Source: Bacillus sp. MYb209
Lineage (GTDB): Bacteria > Bacillota > Bacilli > Bacillales > Bacillaceae_G
DNA: 64,000 bases
Assembly: GCF_002975175.1 (NCBI RefSeq)
Contig: NZ_PCNZ01000007.1
Coordinates: 1-64,000 of the forward strand
Direction of reading: 5' to 3'
Part shown: positions 23,265 through 32,488 of the stretch, in pieces
Layout of the letters: every line of letters begins with the position of its first letter
Numbering within the stretch: the stretch's first letter is position 1
Made by a program: the position numbers and the translations under genes
The notes under the pieces: model-generated
What the model was told of the DNA's origin: nothing
Database searches by the model: none
The model's input: the letters and a program-made list of their open reading frames with translations, nothing else

Positions 23265-23963
23265 ATGAAGCATATTTCAATTTTAATAGCTGATGATGAG
23301 GCGGAAATTGCTGATTTAATTGCGATACATTTAGAAAAAGAAGGTTACCACGTCGTTAAAGCAGTTGATGGAGAAGAGGCAGTTCATGTTATTGAAACTC
23401 AGCCAATCGATTTAGTGGTTTTAGATATTATGATGCCGAAAATGGATGGTTATGAAGTGACGCGCCAAATTCGCGCCAAGCATCATATGCCGATTATTTT
23501 CTTAAGTGCGAAAACATCTGATTTTGATAAAGTAACAGGTCTTGTGCTTGGTGCGGATGATTATATGACGAAGCCTTTCACACCGATTGAATTAGTCGCG
23601 CGTGTAAATGCACAATTACGCCGTTTTCTTACGTTAAATCAACCGAAAGTAGTGGAGAATAAATCTGCTTTAGAAGTAGGCGGAGTTGTTATTGATCCTG
23701 AACAAAGAACGGTAAATGTGTACGGAGAGCCAATTGAGTTAACACCGAAAGAATTTGATATTTTATATTTATTAGCAAGTCATCCGAAGAAAGTGTACAG
23801 TGTGGAAAATATTTTTCAGCAAGTATGGGCTGAAGGGTATTACGAAAGTGGAAATACAGTTATGGTACATATCCGTACTTTGCGTAAAAAACTTGGAGAA
23901 GATAAAAGAAAGAATAAGTTAATAAAAACAGTGTGGGGAGTAGGTTATACTTTCAATGGCTAA
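23265..23963 (+). CDS. OmpR-family response regulator, VanR-like
   Basis: A 232-residue response regulator. The receiver domain has the acidic pair Asp10-Asp11, the phosphoacceptor Asp54 (VVLDIMMP) and the conserved Lys in MTKPF. The C-terminal OmpR/PhoB winged helix includes ELTPKEFDILYLL and VWGVGYTF. It overlaps the kinase gene by eight bases. Sequence style and the carboxypeptidase downstream suggest a VanR-like regulator of cell-wall precursor trimming. The inducer is unknown. Confidence 0.88.
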   Translation: MKHISILIADDEAEIADLIAIHLEKEGYHVVKAVDGEEAVHVIETQPIDLVVLDIMMPKMDGYEVTRQIRAKHHMPIIFLSAKTSDFDKVTGLVLGADDYMTKPFTPIELVARVNAQLRRFLTLNQPKVVENKSALEVGGVVIDPEQRTVNVYGEPIELTPKEFDILYLLASHPKKVYSVENIFQQVWAEGYYESGNTVMVHIRTLRKKLGEDKRKNKLIKTVWGVGYTFNG

Positions 23964-25062
23964 AAAGATGAGAAGCTTTCGCTCGAAGATGGTTATGCTA
24001 TTTGCGTTAAGTATGATATTAGCTGGTGGCGTAACGTATATGATTTATGAAGGATTACGGCTTTACTATAAATCAGTAGTCCGTTATGAGGATCCTTTAG
24101 CTCAATTTCGTTCAATGGTAAGACAAATTGGGGACATTAATTTCTTTTTAATTATATTTATTCCTCTGTCCATTATGTTTTTCTTCTTCCTTACTAGACC
24201 GTATTTAAAATATTTTGATGAGATTTCTAATGGGATTCATCATCTTGCGAACGGAGATTTTACAAATCAAGTTCGGGTTTCATCAAATGATGAGTTTGGA
24301 TATATCGCCCGCGAAATGAATGTAGCGAGTGAGAAATTAAAAGAAGCAGTTGAACGAGGAGATTTTGCGGAAAGTAGTAAGGATCAGCTCATTGTTAACT
24401 TAGCTCACGATTTAAGAACGCCATTAACATCTGTTTTAGGTTATTTAGATTTAATTCTTAAAGATGAAAATTTGACGAAGGAACAAATCAAACATTTTTC
24501 CACAATTGCTTTTACGAAATCCGAAAGACTGGAAAGTTTAATTGATGAATTATTTGAAATAACGAGAATGAATTATGGCATGTTGCAAATTGAAAAAAGA
24601 CCAATTGATATAAGTGAATTACTTATACAGTTAGATGAAGAGTTATATCCGTTATTAGAAAAAAAGGATTTAGAAGCGAGATTGAATATTGCTCCTCATT
24701 TACCTATTAATGGTGATGGAAAATTATTAGCACGAGTATTTGAAAATCTTTTAACGAATGCAATTCGCTATGGGTATGATGGAAAGTTTGTTGATGTGAA
24801 CGGATATATTGATCTTGAAGAGGTAGTTGTACAAATTATAAATTACGGAGATAGCATTCCAGAAGAAGATTTACCGTATCTTTTTGATATGTTTTATACA
24901 GGTGATAAAGCAAGATCGGAGCAGCAGGGCGGAACAGGTCTTGGACTATTTATCGCTAAAAATATTGTCGAGCAGCATAATGGGACAATCACTGCTGAAA
25001 GTAATGTAATTCGAACTGTATTTGAAGTGAGATTACCGAAAGAAGAGACTGCGGAAATTTAA
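23956..25062 (+). CDS. sensor histidine kinase, VanS-like
   Basis: A 368-residue kinase with two membrane helices (about 12-32 and 61-80) and an outside loop of only about 28 residues. A HAMP linker, a HisKA domain with His151 (NLAHDLRTPLTS), an N box (ENLLTNAIRYG) and a G box (GTGLGLFIAKNI) follow. The short extracellular loop fits VanS-type kinases that sense envelope signals. It is paired with the regulator upstream. Confidence 0.87.
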   Translation: MAKKMRSFRSKMVMLFALSMILAGGVTYMIYEGLRLYYKSVVRYEDPLAQFRSMVRQIGDINFFLIIFIPLSIMFFFFLTRPYLKYFDEISNGIHHLANGDFTNQVRVSSNDEFGYIAREMNVASEKLKEAVERGDFAESSKDQLIVNLAHDLRTPLTSVLGYLDLILKDENLTKEQIKHFSTIAFTKSERLESLIDELFEITRMNYGMLQIEKRPIDISELLIQLDEELYPLLEKKDLEARLNIAPHLPINGDGKLLARVFENLLTNAIRYGYDGKFVDVNGYIDLEEVVVQIINYGDSIPEEDLPYLFDMFYTGDKARSEQQGGTGLGLFIAKNIVEQHNGTITAESNVIRTVFEVRLPKEETAEI

Positions 25063-25115
25063 TAAAAATTTAAACTTTGCCCCACTTTTTATTTTAATAG
25101 TTTTTTCTATTCTAT

Positions 25116-25128
25116 ACGTAAGTTACGT
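25116..25128. promoter_or_regulatory. 13-bp palindrome just before the vanY-like ribosome site
   Basis: ACGTAA-G-TTACGT is a perfect inverted repeat two bases upstream of the AAGGAGG ribosome site (25131) of the carboxypeptidase gene. It could be a regulator site or a small RNA hairpin. This is inference only. Confidence 0.35.
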
Positions 25129-25144
25129 TAAGGAGGAACTAGAA

Positions 25145-26005
25145 ATGAAAAAGTGGGTATTTATTTCTCTTTTTATATTATGTACAGTCTGTGTAGGCTT
25201 TTATATATCACCATTATTTCAAAAGGATATCGATGTTAAAATTGCAGAAAAAGCTAATAAGGTAAAATCGGCGAATATTGAAAAGATAGAGGTTACAAAA
25301 GAAGAGATTTATAAGGGAAATCTATTATTAGTTAACAAAGATTACCCAGTAAAAAAAGATAGTATTAGGTCTGATATTATAAATGTAAATCACAATAGTG
25401 AATTAGTAAGAGGTTATGTGATATTCGATAGAAATCTGCGTTTATCAAAGGAAGTTGTGAAAAAGTTTTTAAACGTTGTTGATGCAGCTGGAAAAGAAAG
25501 TGTTAATCATTTTTTGATTAGTAGTGGCTATCGAGATTTCCAAGAGCAAAGACAGCTATATGAAAAAATGGGATCCGATTATGCACTTCCACCAGGATAT
25601 AGTGAGCATAATTTAGGATTATCGCTGGACGTTGGATCAACTCAAAAGAAAATGGAGAAAGCTCCTGAAGGAAAATGGATTGAAGATAACGTATGGAAAT
25701 ACGGATTTGTTTTACGTTATCCGAAAAATAAAAGTAACATTACGGGCATTCAATATGAGCCGTGGCATATACGTTATGTCGGCCTACCTCATAGCGCAAT
25801 TATGCAAAAAAAGAAAATTACATTAGAGGAATATTTGGACTTCTTAAAAGAGGAAAAAGAAATTTCGACTGATGTTGAAGGGAAGAAATACACGGTTTCT
25901 TATTATAAAGTTTCAAATCGCATGAGCGTAAATATTCCGGTGAATAAGCAGTATGAGATTTCGGGGAATAATATGGACGGGGTTATTGTGACGGTTCAAG
26001 AATAG
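25145..26005 (+). CDS. D-alanyl-D-alanine carboxypeptidase, VanY-like
   Basis: A 286-residue membrane-anchored M15B metallopeptidase. Residues 5-24 form a signal anchor and the rest is outside. The zinc ligands are visible: SEHNLGLSLD (153-162, His155 and Asp162) and EPWHIRYVG with His208. The SGYR motif at 127-130 binds the substrate carboxylate in this family. It would remove the terminal D-Ala of peptidoglycan precursors. It lies 82 bases after the VanS-like kinase. No vanH, vanA or vanX gene is nearby, so this is not a glycopeptide-resistance operon. A bcr1-type repeat follows. Confidence 0.88.
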   Translation: MKKWVFISLFILCTVCVGFYISPLFQKDIDVKIAEKANKVKSANIEKIEVTKEEIYKGNLLLVNKDYPVKKDSIRSDIINVNHNSELVRGYVIFDRNLRLSKEVVKKFLNVVDAAGKESVNHFLISSGYRDFQEQRQLYEKMGSDYALPPGYSEHNLGLSLDVGSTQKKMEKAPEGKWIEDNVWKYGFVLRYPKNKSNITGIQYEPWHIRYVGLPHSAIMQKKKITLEEYLDFLKEEKEISTDVEGKKYTVSYYKVSNRMSVNIPVNKQYEISGNNMDGVIVTVQE

Positions 26006-26018
26006 ATGTTCCTTTGAA

Positions 26019-26169
26019 ATAAAGTGAAACTTTAATCAGTGGGGGTTTTGTCCATCCCCCACTGATTATTAGCCTTCACCAATCGGGCTTTTACGGGCAG
26101 CCCGACTCCCACCTCGCATTCGCCGAATTTTGAGGTGGGAGTCTTACTACCCGCAAATAGCGGGATAAA
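26019..26169. repeat. bcr1-type repeat, complete, with target duplication
   Basis: A 141-bp element (26024-26164) starts GTGAAACTTTAATCAG and ends GCAAATAGCGGG, between two exact ATAAA copies (26019-26023 and 26165-26169). It contains three hairpins: AATCAGTGGGGG with its complement, CTCCCACCTC...GAGGTGGGAG, and CCCGCAAATAGCGGG. The layout and 5-bp duplication match my knowledge of bcr1, the mobile non-coding repeat specific to the B. cereus group. The name rests on recall, not on a search. Confidence 0.8.
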
Positions 26170-26230
26170 GTTTGATTTTCCCATAATAGGAGAATCAAAA
26201 TAGAGGAACAGGTACAATTCTTAATAATAG

Positions 26231-26265
26231 AAAAAGCAATCTTCATAGGAAGAAGATTGTAATTA
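26231..26265. terminator. hairpin at the end of the beta-propeller pseudogene
   Basis: CAATCTTC (26237-26244) pairs with GAAGATTG (26252-26259). It is A-rich on the left and followed by TAATTAAAAT, so it could terminate in both directions. Confidence 0.6.
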
Positions 26266-26273
26266 AAATATTC

Positions 26274-27486
26274 TCAACGGCTTTCATTCAGAGTGAAAAA
26301 AATTGGAGCCTCATCAACATTCTTCAGCCATATATACTCTTGACCATTTAAACCATTCTTCACCCAAACATCACCTTTATATACATTTGTCTTCTTGCGA
26401 AACCAAGTAAGATAAGATTCAACAACTTGAGGATCTTCATCAAGTTCATTCTTTTTGGGGAACGAGATTTGTCTTTGTTCTTTTGTTTTTATATTGATAA
26501 TATAAAGCGTTGTGACCATCGTCGGAACAGGACCTTCCTTCCATTCCTTGTTCTCTTTTGCACGAGCCACAATCACTTTGTCTGGTGAGAACCATTCCAA
26601 ATCAAGGTCTACATAACCTACAGGTGTGTATTCCTTTTGTTGCGTTAATGTTATTATGTCTGCAACTGTGAATTTTTTGTTTTCTACAAAAAATCTTCCT
26701 TCTCCTGAAATATAGGCCAGTTGATTGGCTGATGGAGCCCACTTCATCCAGTCTTTGAACCCTAGCATTTTACCAATCGCTTGAAAGTGCTCTCCTTTTG
26801 ATGAGATTGCACATAACGTATTGCTATCCATTGACAAGGAAGCGGTAGGGGTGGCTAAAAAACTAATCCACTTTCCATCAGAACTCCACTTAAAATAGTT
26901 AGCATTAATCGAAAATAAATCATTTTCATTTGTTTGAATCGTATAAAAAGGTTTCACTTTATTTGTAGCAAGACTTGCATCTACTGGAATTCTATAAAGT
27001 GGGATTGGTCCCCATCCAGTAGGACGCAAGCAGGATTGTGAGGAAACGATAAATTCCTTCCCATTCGGGAACCATTCGAAATCACTAACCCCAAGTGATA
27101 CATTTTCAAAACCTTGCGGGCGACCATTCTTTGTTTTTGTAATGTTTAATAAACCTTGATCGGTGTAGGCTAATTGATTTTTGTTTGGTGACCACTTAAA
27201 GTCAGATGTTACGACCCTCACATAAGGCTGATAGCTTATTTTCTCCTTAGTATCATAAATGAATAGATTAGATTTTTCCGCCTGTTCATCACTATCAATA
27301 TAACCAATAAACCTACCATCATAAGACCATTTCGGAGAATACACATATTGATTCTTTGTGATTTGTATTTCTTGATTACCCTTTTTAATCCATAGCCGTG
27401 AGTGGTGGGGTCTCTGCGCTAACCATCGTTGATAAATGAAAACTGATTAAGATTATAAATAATAAAATCCGAAATCCCAAGAACAT
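26274..27486 (-). pseudogene. secreted TolB-like beta-propeller protein, frameshifted after signal peptide
   Basis: The main frame from about 27,344 gives 356 residues with repeated propeller-type blades (SPKWSYDGRFIGYI, FKWSPNKNQLAYT, FEWFPNGKEFIV, FKWSSDGKWISF, MKWAPSANQLAYI, LEWFSPDKVIVA). Upstream, a different frame starts after AGGAGG (ATG at 27486 or TTG at 27480) and encodes a signal peptide ending near MVSA. That frame then stops. The two frames join well at a CCCC run (GGGG on the plus strand, 27407-27410): one base fewer gives a continuous SAETHHSRLW reading. So a single-base insertion has split the signal peptide from the propeller. No catalytic residues are recognised. Confidence 0.72.
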
Positions 27487-27679
27487 CCCTCCTACATATA
27501 GGCTGTCCGGATATTTAATGAAAATTCTCCAAGATGCTCATTTCAATTTATAATATTCTAAGTGTTCTTCCACAAAATTGTCCTTTAGTGGAACGACTTT
27601 ATTTCAAATTCACATTAGAGGAGGAAGTAACGTACAATTAAACATTATAACGTTATATTTACTTCTCCCTTTTTTTGTG

Positions 27680-27734
27680 TTACGCTAAACGTGTAAAAGA
27701 GATATAAAATGAAACTTTAATGTAAGCGTATTCT
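27680..27734 (+). promoter_or_regulatory. promoter and CcpA (cre) box of the catabolic operon
   Basis: TTACGC (27680-27685) and TATAAA (27703-27708) are 17 bases apart. TGTAAGCGTATTCT (27721-27734) matches the cre consensus TGNAANCGNWWNCA at every fixed position but the last. It lies just after the expected transcription start, a typical place for CcpA repression by roadblock. The operon is therefore probably subject to carbon catabolite repression. Confidence 0.6.
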
Positions 27735-27766
27735 TATGGCTTCTTATAGAAAAGGGTGGAAATACA

Positions 27767-28867
27767 ATGACAGAACGATTCGTGCTACGTAATGTGAAGC
27801 GTGTGAACGGGGAAGAGGTTGACATTGTAGTTGAAAATAATAAAATCGCTGAGGTGACGAAAGCTGGTGCTGGCGTGGGTGGAGAGGTTCTTGATTACTC
27901 AGGTACTTACGTATCGAGTGGCTGGATTGATTTGCACGTTCATGCTTTTCCAGAGTTTGATCCGTATGGCGATGAGGTGGATGAAATTGGCGTTAAGCAA
28001 GGGGTAACGACAATTGTTGATGCGGGTAGCTGCGGGGCTGATCGTATTACAGATTTAGTATTAAGTAGAGAGCAGGCAAAAACGAATTTATTTGCCTTTT
28101 TAAATATTTCTCGCATCGGTTTGAAACGAATTGATGAATTATCCAATATGGAATGGATAGATAAAGAGAAAGTGATAGAAGCAGTAGAAAAGTATAAAGA
28201 TGTAATCGTTGGATTAAAAGCGAGAATGAGTAAAAGTGTCGTTTGTGATAGTGGAATTGAACCGCTTCATGTTGCACGCTCTTTATCTCGCGAAACATCA
28301 TTACCGATTATGGTACATATCGGATCAGCACCTCCGCGTATAGAGGAAGTTGTACCACTTTTAGAAAAAGGTGATGTGATTACACATTACTTAAACGGGA
28401 AAGAAAATAATTTATTTGATGAAGAAGGAAAACCGCTACCTGTATTACTAGATGCAGTGAAACGCGGTGTGCATTTAGATGTTGGTCACGGTAATGCTAG
28501 TTTTTCTTTTAAAGTAGCAGAGGCAGCGAAGCGTCACGGCATTGCCTTTAATACAATTAGTACAGATATTTACCGGAAGAATCGTATACATGGTCCAGTT
28601 TACAGTATGGCTAACGTTCTTTCGAAATTCCTTTACTTAGGTTACACACTTGAAGAAGTGATTGATGCGGTTACGAAAAATGCAGCAGAATGGATAAAAA
28701 AACCAGAGCTTGGCCGCATTCAAGAAGGGGATATTGCAAACTTAACTTTGTTTACGGTTAAAGATGAACCGATTACGTTAATTGATTCAGAAGGGGATCA
28801 GCGCATTGCTGAAAGAAGAATTGATACGAAAGGGGTTGTAATTAATGGGTCATTCATTGAATGCTAA
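27767..28867 (+). CDS. amidohydrolase/deacetylase-family metallohydrolase
   Basis: A 366-residue amidohydrolase-superfamily enzyme related to the EF_0837/AHA_3915 group. The metal-binding HxH is in WIDLHVHAF (about residue 56). A lysine in VGLKARMS and later His and Asp residues (MVHIGSAPP, THYLNG, FNTISTDIY) fit a dinuclear metal site. It would hydrolyse an amide bond, likely N-acyl or N-carbamoyl on an amino sugar acid, given the lyase and aldolase genes next door. The substrate is inferred from context. It overlaps the next gene by 23 bases. Confidence 0.8.
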   Translation: MTERFVLRNVKRVNGEEVDIVVENNKIAEVTKAGAGVGGEVLDYSGTYVSSGWIDLHVHAFPEFDPYGDEVDEIGVKQGVTTIVDAGSCGADRITDLVLSREQAKTNLFAFLNISRIGLKRIDELSNMEWIDKEKVIEAVEKYKDVIVGLKARMSKSVVCDSGIEPLHVARSLSRETSLPIMVHIGSAPPRIEEVVPLLEKGDVITHYLNGKENNLFDEEGKPLPVLLDAVKRGVHLDVGHGNASFSFKVAEAAKRHGIAFNTISTDIYRKNRIHGPVYSMANVLSKFLYLGYTLEEVIDAVTKNAAEWIKKPELGRIQEGDIANLTLFTVKDEPITLIDSEGDQRIAERRIDTKGVVINGSFIEC

Positions 28868-29948
28868 GTACGGATTAAAAAGAGTTATTAATGCGAGCGG
28901 TAGAATGAGTATTTTAGGTGTATCGGCTCCTACAGATACAGTCATGGATGCGATGAAGCATGGTGGACAAAATTATGTGGAAATTGCCGATTTAGTAGAT
29001 AAAGCGGGGGACCATATTGCGAGAATTCTAGATTCAGAGGCGGCAGTTGTTGTGAATTCAGCATCGAGCGGAATTGCGCTTTCTATCGCAGCACTTGTGA
29101 CAGAAGGAAATCGCCGCAAAAGTGAAAGACTTCATCAAGAAGTCATCGCGAAAAATGAAGTGATTATGTTAAAAGGTCATAACGTTCAATACGGTGCTCC
29201 TGTTGAAACGATGATTTATTTAGGCGGAGGTAAGCTCGTTGAAGTAGGTTACGCAAATGAAGGGAAAGCAGAACATATTGAAGATGCGATTGGTGAAAAT
29301 ACAGCTGCGATTCTTTATGTAAAATCACATCATGCAGTGCAAAAAAATATGATTTCTGTTGAAGAAGCATGGGAAGTAGCGCAGCGAAATAATGTGCCAC
29401 TTATCGTCGATGCGGCAGCTGAAGAAGATATTCAAAAATATGTGAAGTATTCAGACCTTGCAATTTATAGCGGTTCAAAGGCAATTGAAGGACCTACTTC
29501 TGGTATCGTTGGCGGTAAACGAAAATATATTGAATGGCTGAAAGTGCAATTACATTGCATCGGAAGAAGTATGAAAGTTGGGAAAGAGACGACTTTTGGC
29601 TTACTTCAAGCGCTTGATGAATACGGAGTAAAAGAAGATAAGAGCCAGCAAGAAAAAGAGTTGTTACAAGTACTTATGCCGCTGAAGGAATTAAACGGTG
29701 TAAATGTAACGATCGTTCAAGATGAAGCAGGAAGAGCGATCTTTAGAGCACGTATTCAAATTAACGAGAAAGAGTTAAATAAAACAGCAAAAGATGTTGT
29801 GACCGCGTTACGCGAAGGGGACATCGCAATTTACACACGTGATTATGGAGTAAGACAAGGATTCTTTGATATTGATCCACGTCCACTTCAAGGTGATGAT
29901 ATACATGTTATTGAAGAAAAAATGAGAGAAATTGTAGGGGGAAACTAA
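28845..29948 (+). CDS. DgaE-family PLP-dependent ammonia-lyase
   Basis: A 367-residue SelA-like fold-type I PLP enzyme of the DgaE family. The likely PLP lysine is in LAIYSGSKAIEGPTSG (about residue 213). Characterised DgaE removes ammonia from D-glucosaminate-6-phosphate to give 2-keto-3-deoxy-6-phosphogluconate. Here it lies between an amidohydrolase and a DgaF-like aldolase, with no PTS genes. It may therefore act on an unphosphorylated amino sugar acid. It is not a selenocysteine synthase, since no selenium genes are nearby. Confidence 0.8.
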   Translation: MGHSLNAKYGLKRVINASGRMSILGVSAPTDTVMDAMKHGGQNYVEIADLVDKAGDHIARILDSEAAVVVNSASSGIALSIAALVTEGNRRKSERLHQEVIAKNEVIMLKGHNVQYGAPVETMIYLGGGKLVEVGYANEGKAEHIEDAIGENTAAILYVKSHHAVQKNMISVEEAWEVAQRNNVPLIVDAAAEEDIQKYVKYSDLAIYSGSKAIEGPTSGIVGGKRKYIEWLKVQLHCIGRSMKVGKETTFGLLQALDEYGVKEDKSQQEKELLQVLMPLKELNGVNVTIVQDEAGRAIFRARIQINEKELNKTAKDVVTALREGDIAIYTRDYGVRQGFFDIDPRPLQGDDIHVIEEKMREIVGGN

Positions 29949-29949
29949 A

Positions 29950-30705
29950 ATGACAAACATTCAAAAACGTTTTTATAAAGGCCGCGTAGCATTAAATGTA
30001 TTAGCGAACAATATCGAGAATGCGAAAGACATTTTCGAAGCAGCAGAAGGTTATGTAGTAGTCGGTGTGTTATCAAAAGATTATCCGACAGTAGAAGAAG
30101 CAGTTACAGCGATGAAAGCATACGGAAAAGAAATTGATGACGCTGTATCAATCGGACTAGGTGCTGGAGATAATCGTCAAGCGGCGGTTGTAGCTGAAAT
30201 TGCGAAGCATTATCCTGGTAGTCATATTAGCCAAGTGTTCCCTTCAGTTGGAGCAACGCGCGCAAATCTTGGCGGGAAAGATAGCTGGATTAATAGTTTA
30301 GTATCCCCTACAGGAAAAGTAGGTTACGTAAATATTTCTACTGGCCCAATTAGTGCGGCTGGGGAAGAACAAGCAATCGTTCCAATTAAAACAGCGATCG
30401 CACTTGTACGTGATATGGGCGGAAATTCATTGAAATACTTCCCGATGAAAGGTTTAGCTCATGAAGAAGAGTATCGCGTGGTTGCGAAAGCTTGTGCTGA
30501 AGAAGGATTCGCACTAGAGCCAACAGGCGGAATTGATAAAGAGAACTTTGAAACAATTGTACGTATTGCGTTAGAGGCAAATGTAGAACAAGTTATCCCG
30601 CACGTATACTCTTCTATTATTGATAAAGAAACTGGTAATACGAAAGTAGAAGATGTTCGTGAATTATTAGCAGTAGTGAAGAACTTAGTTGATCAATATG
30701 CGTAA
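29950..30705 (+). CDS. DgaF-family KDPG aldolase
   Basis: A 251-residue protein of the DgaF-type 2-dehydro-3-deoxy-6-phosphogluconate aldolase family. This family splits KDPG into pyruvate and glyceraldehyde-3-phosphate. Conserved stretches include SIGLGAGDNRQ, HISQVFPSVGATR, VNISTGPISA and LEPTGGIDKENF. It starts one base after the DgaE-like gene, following GGGGGAAAC. The next kinase gene starts inside its last codons. Confidence 0.8.
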   Translation: MTNIQKRFYKGRVALNVLANNIENAKDIFEAAEGYVVVGVLSKDYPTVEEAVTAMKAYGKEIDDAVSIGLGAGDNRQAAVVAEIAKHYPGSHISQVFPSVGATRANLGGKDSWINSLVSPTGKVGYVNISTGPISAAGEEQAIVPIKTAIALVRDMGGNSLKYFPMKGLAHEEEYRVVAKACAEEGFALEPTGGIDKENFETIVRIALEANVEQVIPHVYSSIIDKETGNTKVEDVRELLAVVKNLVDQYA

Positions 30706-31714
30706 GAAAATTGCAGCGTTCGGCGAAGTAATGATGCGCCTGCAAGTGCCGGGATATGAATTGCTATCGCAAGCAAACACATTAAATTACTCATTTTCTA
30801 GTACAGGTGTGAATGTTGCAGCAGCACTTTCACATCTAGGGCATGAAGGATTTCTTATTTCAACTTTACCGGAAAATTCAGTTGGAGATGCTGCGGTATC
30901 GCATATTCAAAAATTAGGCATTCAGGCACCGTTTATTTCAAGAGGCGGTAAATATGTTGGCATGTACTTTTTAGAAAATGGATTTGGGGCACGTGCAAGC
31001 CGCGTTACATATTCGAATCGACTAGAAAGTAGTTTCAATACGGCATCTGAAGAGATGTATCAATTTGAAGAAATCGCAAAGGAAATTGATATCGTTCATT
31101 TTTGCGGTATTACACTTGCGATGAATGATACTGTTCGTCATCATATGAAATCTTTAGCGAAAGCGGTAAAGGAAAACGGAGGTACTGTTGTTTTTGATTG
31201 CAACTATCGTCCATCGCTTTGGGGAGAAGAGGGGTATGAACAGGCGAAACCGCATTATGAAGAAATGCTGGGGCTAGCCGATATTGTAATGATGAATGAA
31301 AAAGATGCGATGTTTGTTCTTGGAATGAAAACAGAAGAGACTGAGCGGGAAGCACAGCTTGTCGATCTTATTCCAAAAGTCGCTGAAATATATAATATTG
31401 CTACAATTGCTGGTACACATCGTTCTATTAACGGTGATAATACACATTCGCTTCGCGGATTCATATGTAAAGATGGAACGTTCACTTTTGCAAAAACACT
31501 TACGTTTTCTGTATATGATAGAATAGGTGCTGGAGATGCTTATACGAGCGGAATTATTCATGGCGAGATAGAAGAGTTTGCACCAGAGAAAGCTGTTTCA
31601 TTTGCGTCAGCAGCTGGAATGCTTGCGCATACAATCGTCGGTGATACGCCAATGTCATCAGAGAAAGATATACTTCGGGCAATGACGGCATCAGTAGGTG
31701 ATGTAGAAAGGTAG
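30698..31714 (+). CDS. PfkB-family sugar kinase, probably 2-keto-3-deoxygluconate kinase
   Basis: A 338-residue ribokinase-like protein. Visible are the N-terminal FGEVMMRL, the substrate-site NVAAALSHLG, and the C-terminal PfkB signature DRIGAGDAYTSG with the catalytic Asp. In this pathway it would phosphorylate KDG to KDPG before the aldolase. ATG at 30698 overlaps the aldolase gene by eight bases; a TTG at 30689 is a possible longer start. Confidence 0.82.
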   Translation: MRKKIAAFGEVMMRLQVPGYELLSQANTLNYSFSSTGVNVAAALSHLGHEGFLISTLPENSVGDAAVSHIQKLGIQAPFISRGGKYVGMYFLENGFGARASRVTYSNRLESSFNTASEEMYQFEEIAKEIDIVHFCGITLAMNDTVRHHMKSLAKAVKENGGTVVFDCNYRPSLWGEEGYEQAKPHYEEMLGLADIVMMNEKDAMFVLGMKTEETEREAQLVDLIPKVAEIYNIATIAGTHRSINGDNTHSLRGFICKDGTFTFAKTLTFSVYDRIGAGDAYTSGIIHGEIEEFAPEKAVSFASAAGMLAHTIVGDTPMSSEKDILRAMTASVGDVER

Positions 31715-31725
31715 AGGGTGTAACG

Positions 31726-32439
31726 GTGAACGTAACGAGAAAAAGAGGTCCATTATATTTACAAATTAAAAATATTATTCGTGATCGAATATTACATGGT
31801 GTTTATGCCATTCATACAAATATTCCTTCTGAACCACAATTAGAAGAAGAGTTCAAAGTGAGTAAAATTACAGTGCGAAACGCAATTAAAGAACTCGTTC
31901 AAGAAGGATATTTAGAAAAGAAAAGTGGTAAAGGAACGAGGGTCATCCGTAATACTTCTGCCACAAAGCTTTCAAAAGGGAAGAAATTTACAGAAGTGTT
32001 AGTGGAAGAAGGATATAAAGTACAAAAGAAATTGTTAAAGGCAGAAGTAGTTCATAATGAAGAAGGAACAGTGCCATTTCGATTATTCGGTAAAGAGAGT
32101 TTTCGTATTGAGCGTCTATATGCTTTAAATGATACTCCGTACATTCATTATACGCACTATTTCTCAGCACAAATGGCAAGTACAGACTTATCGGACTTTG
32201 ACTTACAATCGCTTTATGATCTAGTCGAGGACCGTGGTATACATTTAGAAAACTTCAGAGATGAATTCGCTGTTGGATTTGCGCCTAATTTCGTTGCAGA
32301 AGCATTAGGAGAAAAAGAGGGAACAGCATTATTAAAACGTATGCGTTATTCTTACGATGAAGTAGGCGAAGTAATTGAATATAGTGAAGGCTACTACAAT
32401 ACGGAAATGCAGCATTATGTAGTTAATTATGACGTATAA
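31726..32439 (+). CDS. GntR/HutC-family transcription regulator
   Basis: A 237-residue regulator. The N-terminal winged helix (LYLQIKNIIRDRIL, IPSEPQLEEEFKVSKITVRNAIKELVQEGYLEKKSGKGTRV) is followed by a UTRA effector domain. It is encoded within the catabolic operon and probably controls it in response to a pathway intermediate. GTG start after GAGGGTG. A strong terminator follows, between it and the permease. Confidence 0.87.
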   Translation: MNVTRKRGPLYLQIKNIIRDRILHGVYAIHTNIPSEPQLEEEFKVSKITVRNAIKELVQEGYLEKKSGKGTRVIRNTSATKLSKGKKFTEVLVEEGYKVQKKLLKAEVVHNEEGTVPFRLFGKESFRIERLYALNDTPYIHYTHYFSAQMASTDLSDFDLQSLYDLVEDRGIHLENFRDEFAVGFAPNFVAEALGEKEGTALLKRMRYSYDEVGEVIEYSEGYYNTEMQHYVVNYDV

Positions 32440-32467
32440 AAAAGAGGGGATATTCCCTCTTTTTTTA
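32438..32467 (+). terminator. terminator between gntR-type regulator and permease
   Basis: AAAAAAGAGGGGA and TCCCTCTTTTTT form a stem with a 3-nt loop and T run, starting within the regulator's stop codon. The permease downstream must rely on read-through or a weak promoter of its own. Confidence 0.85.
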
Positions 32468-32488
32468 TAAAAGTAAGGGGAATGAGAT

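Noticed and set aside
23265-26005. Glycopeptide (vancomycin) resistance operon
   Set aside because: Only regulator, kinase and VanY-like carboxypeptidase are present. There is no vanH dehydrogenase, vanA-type ligase or vanX, so resistance is not supported.
28845-29948. Selenocysteine synthase (SelA)
   Set aside because: The fold is SelA-like, but no selB, selD or tRNA-Sec is nearby and the aldolase and kinase neighbours point to a DgaE-type lyase.
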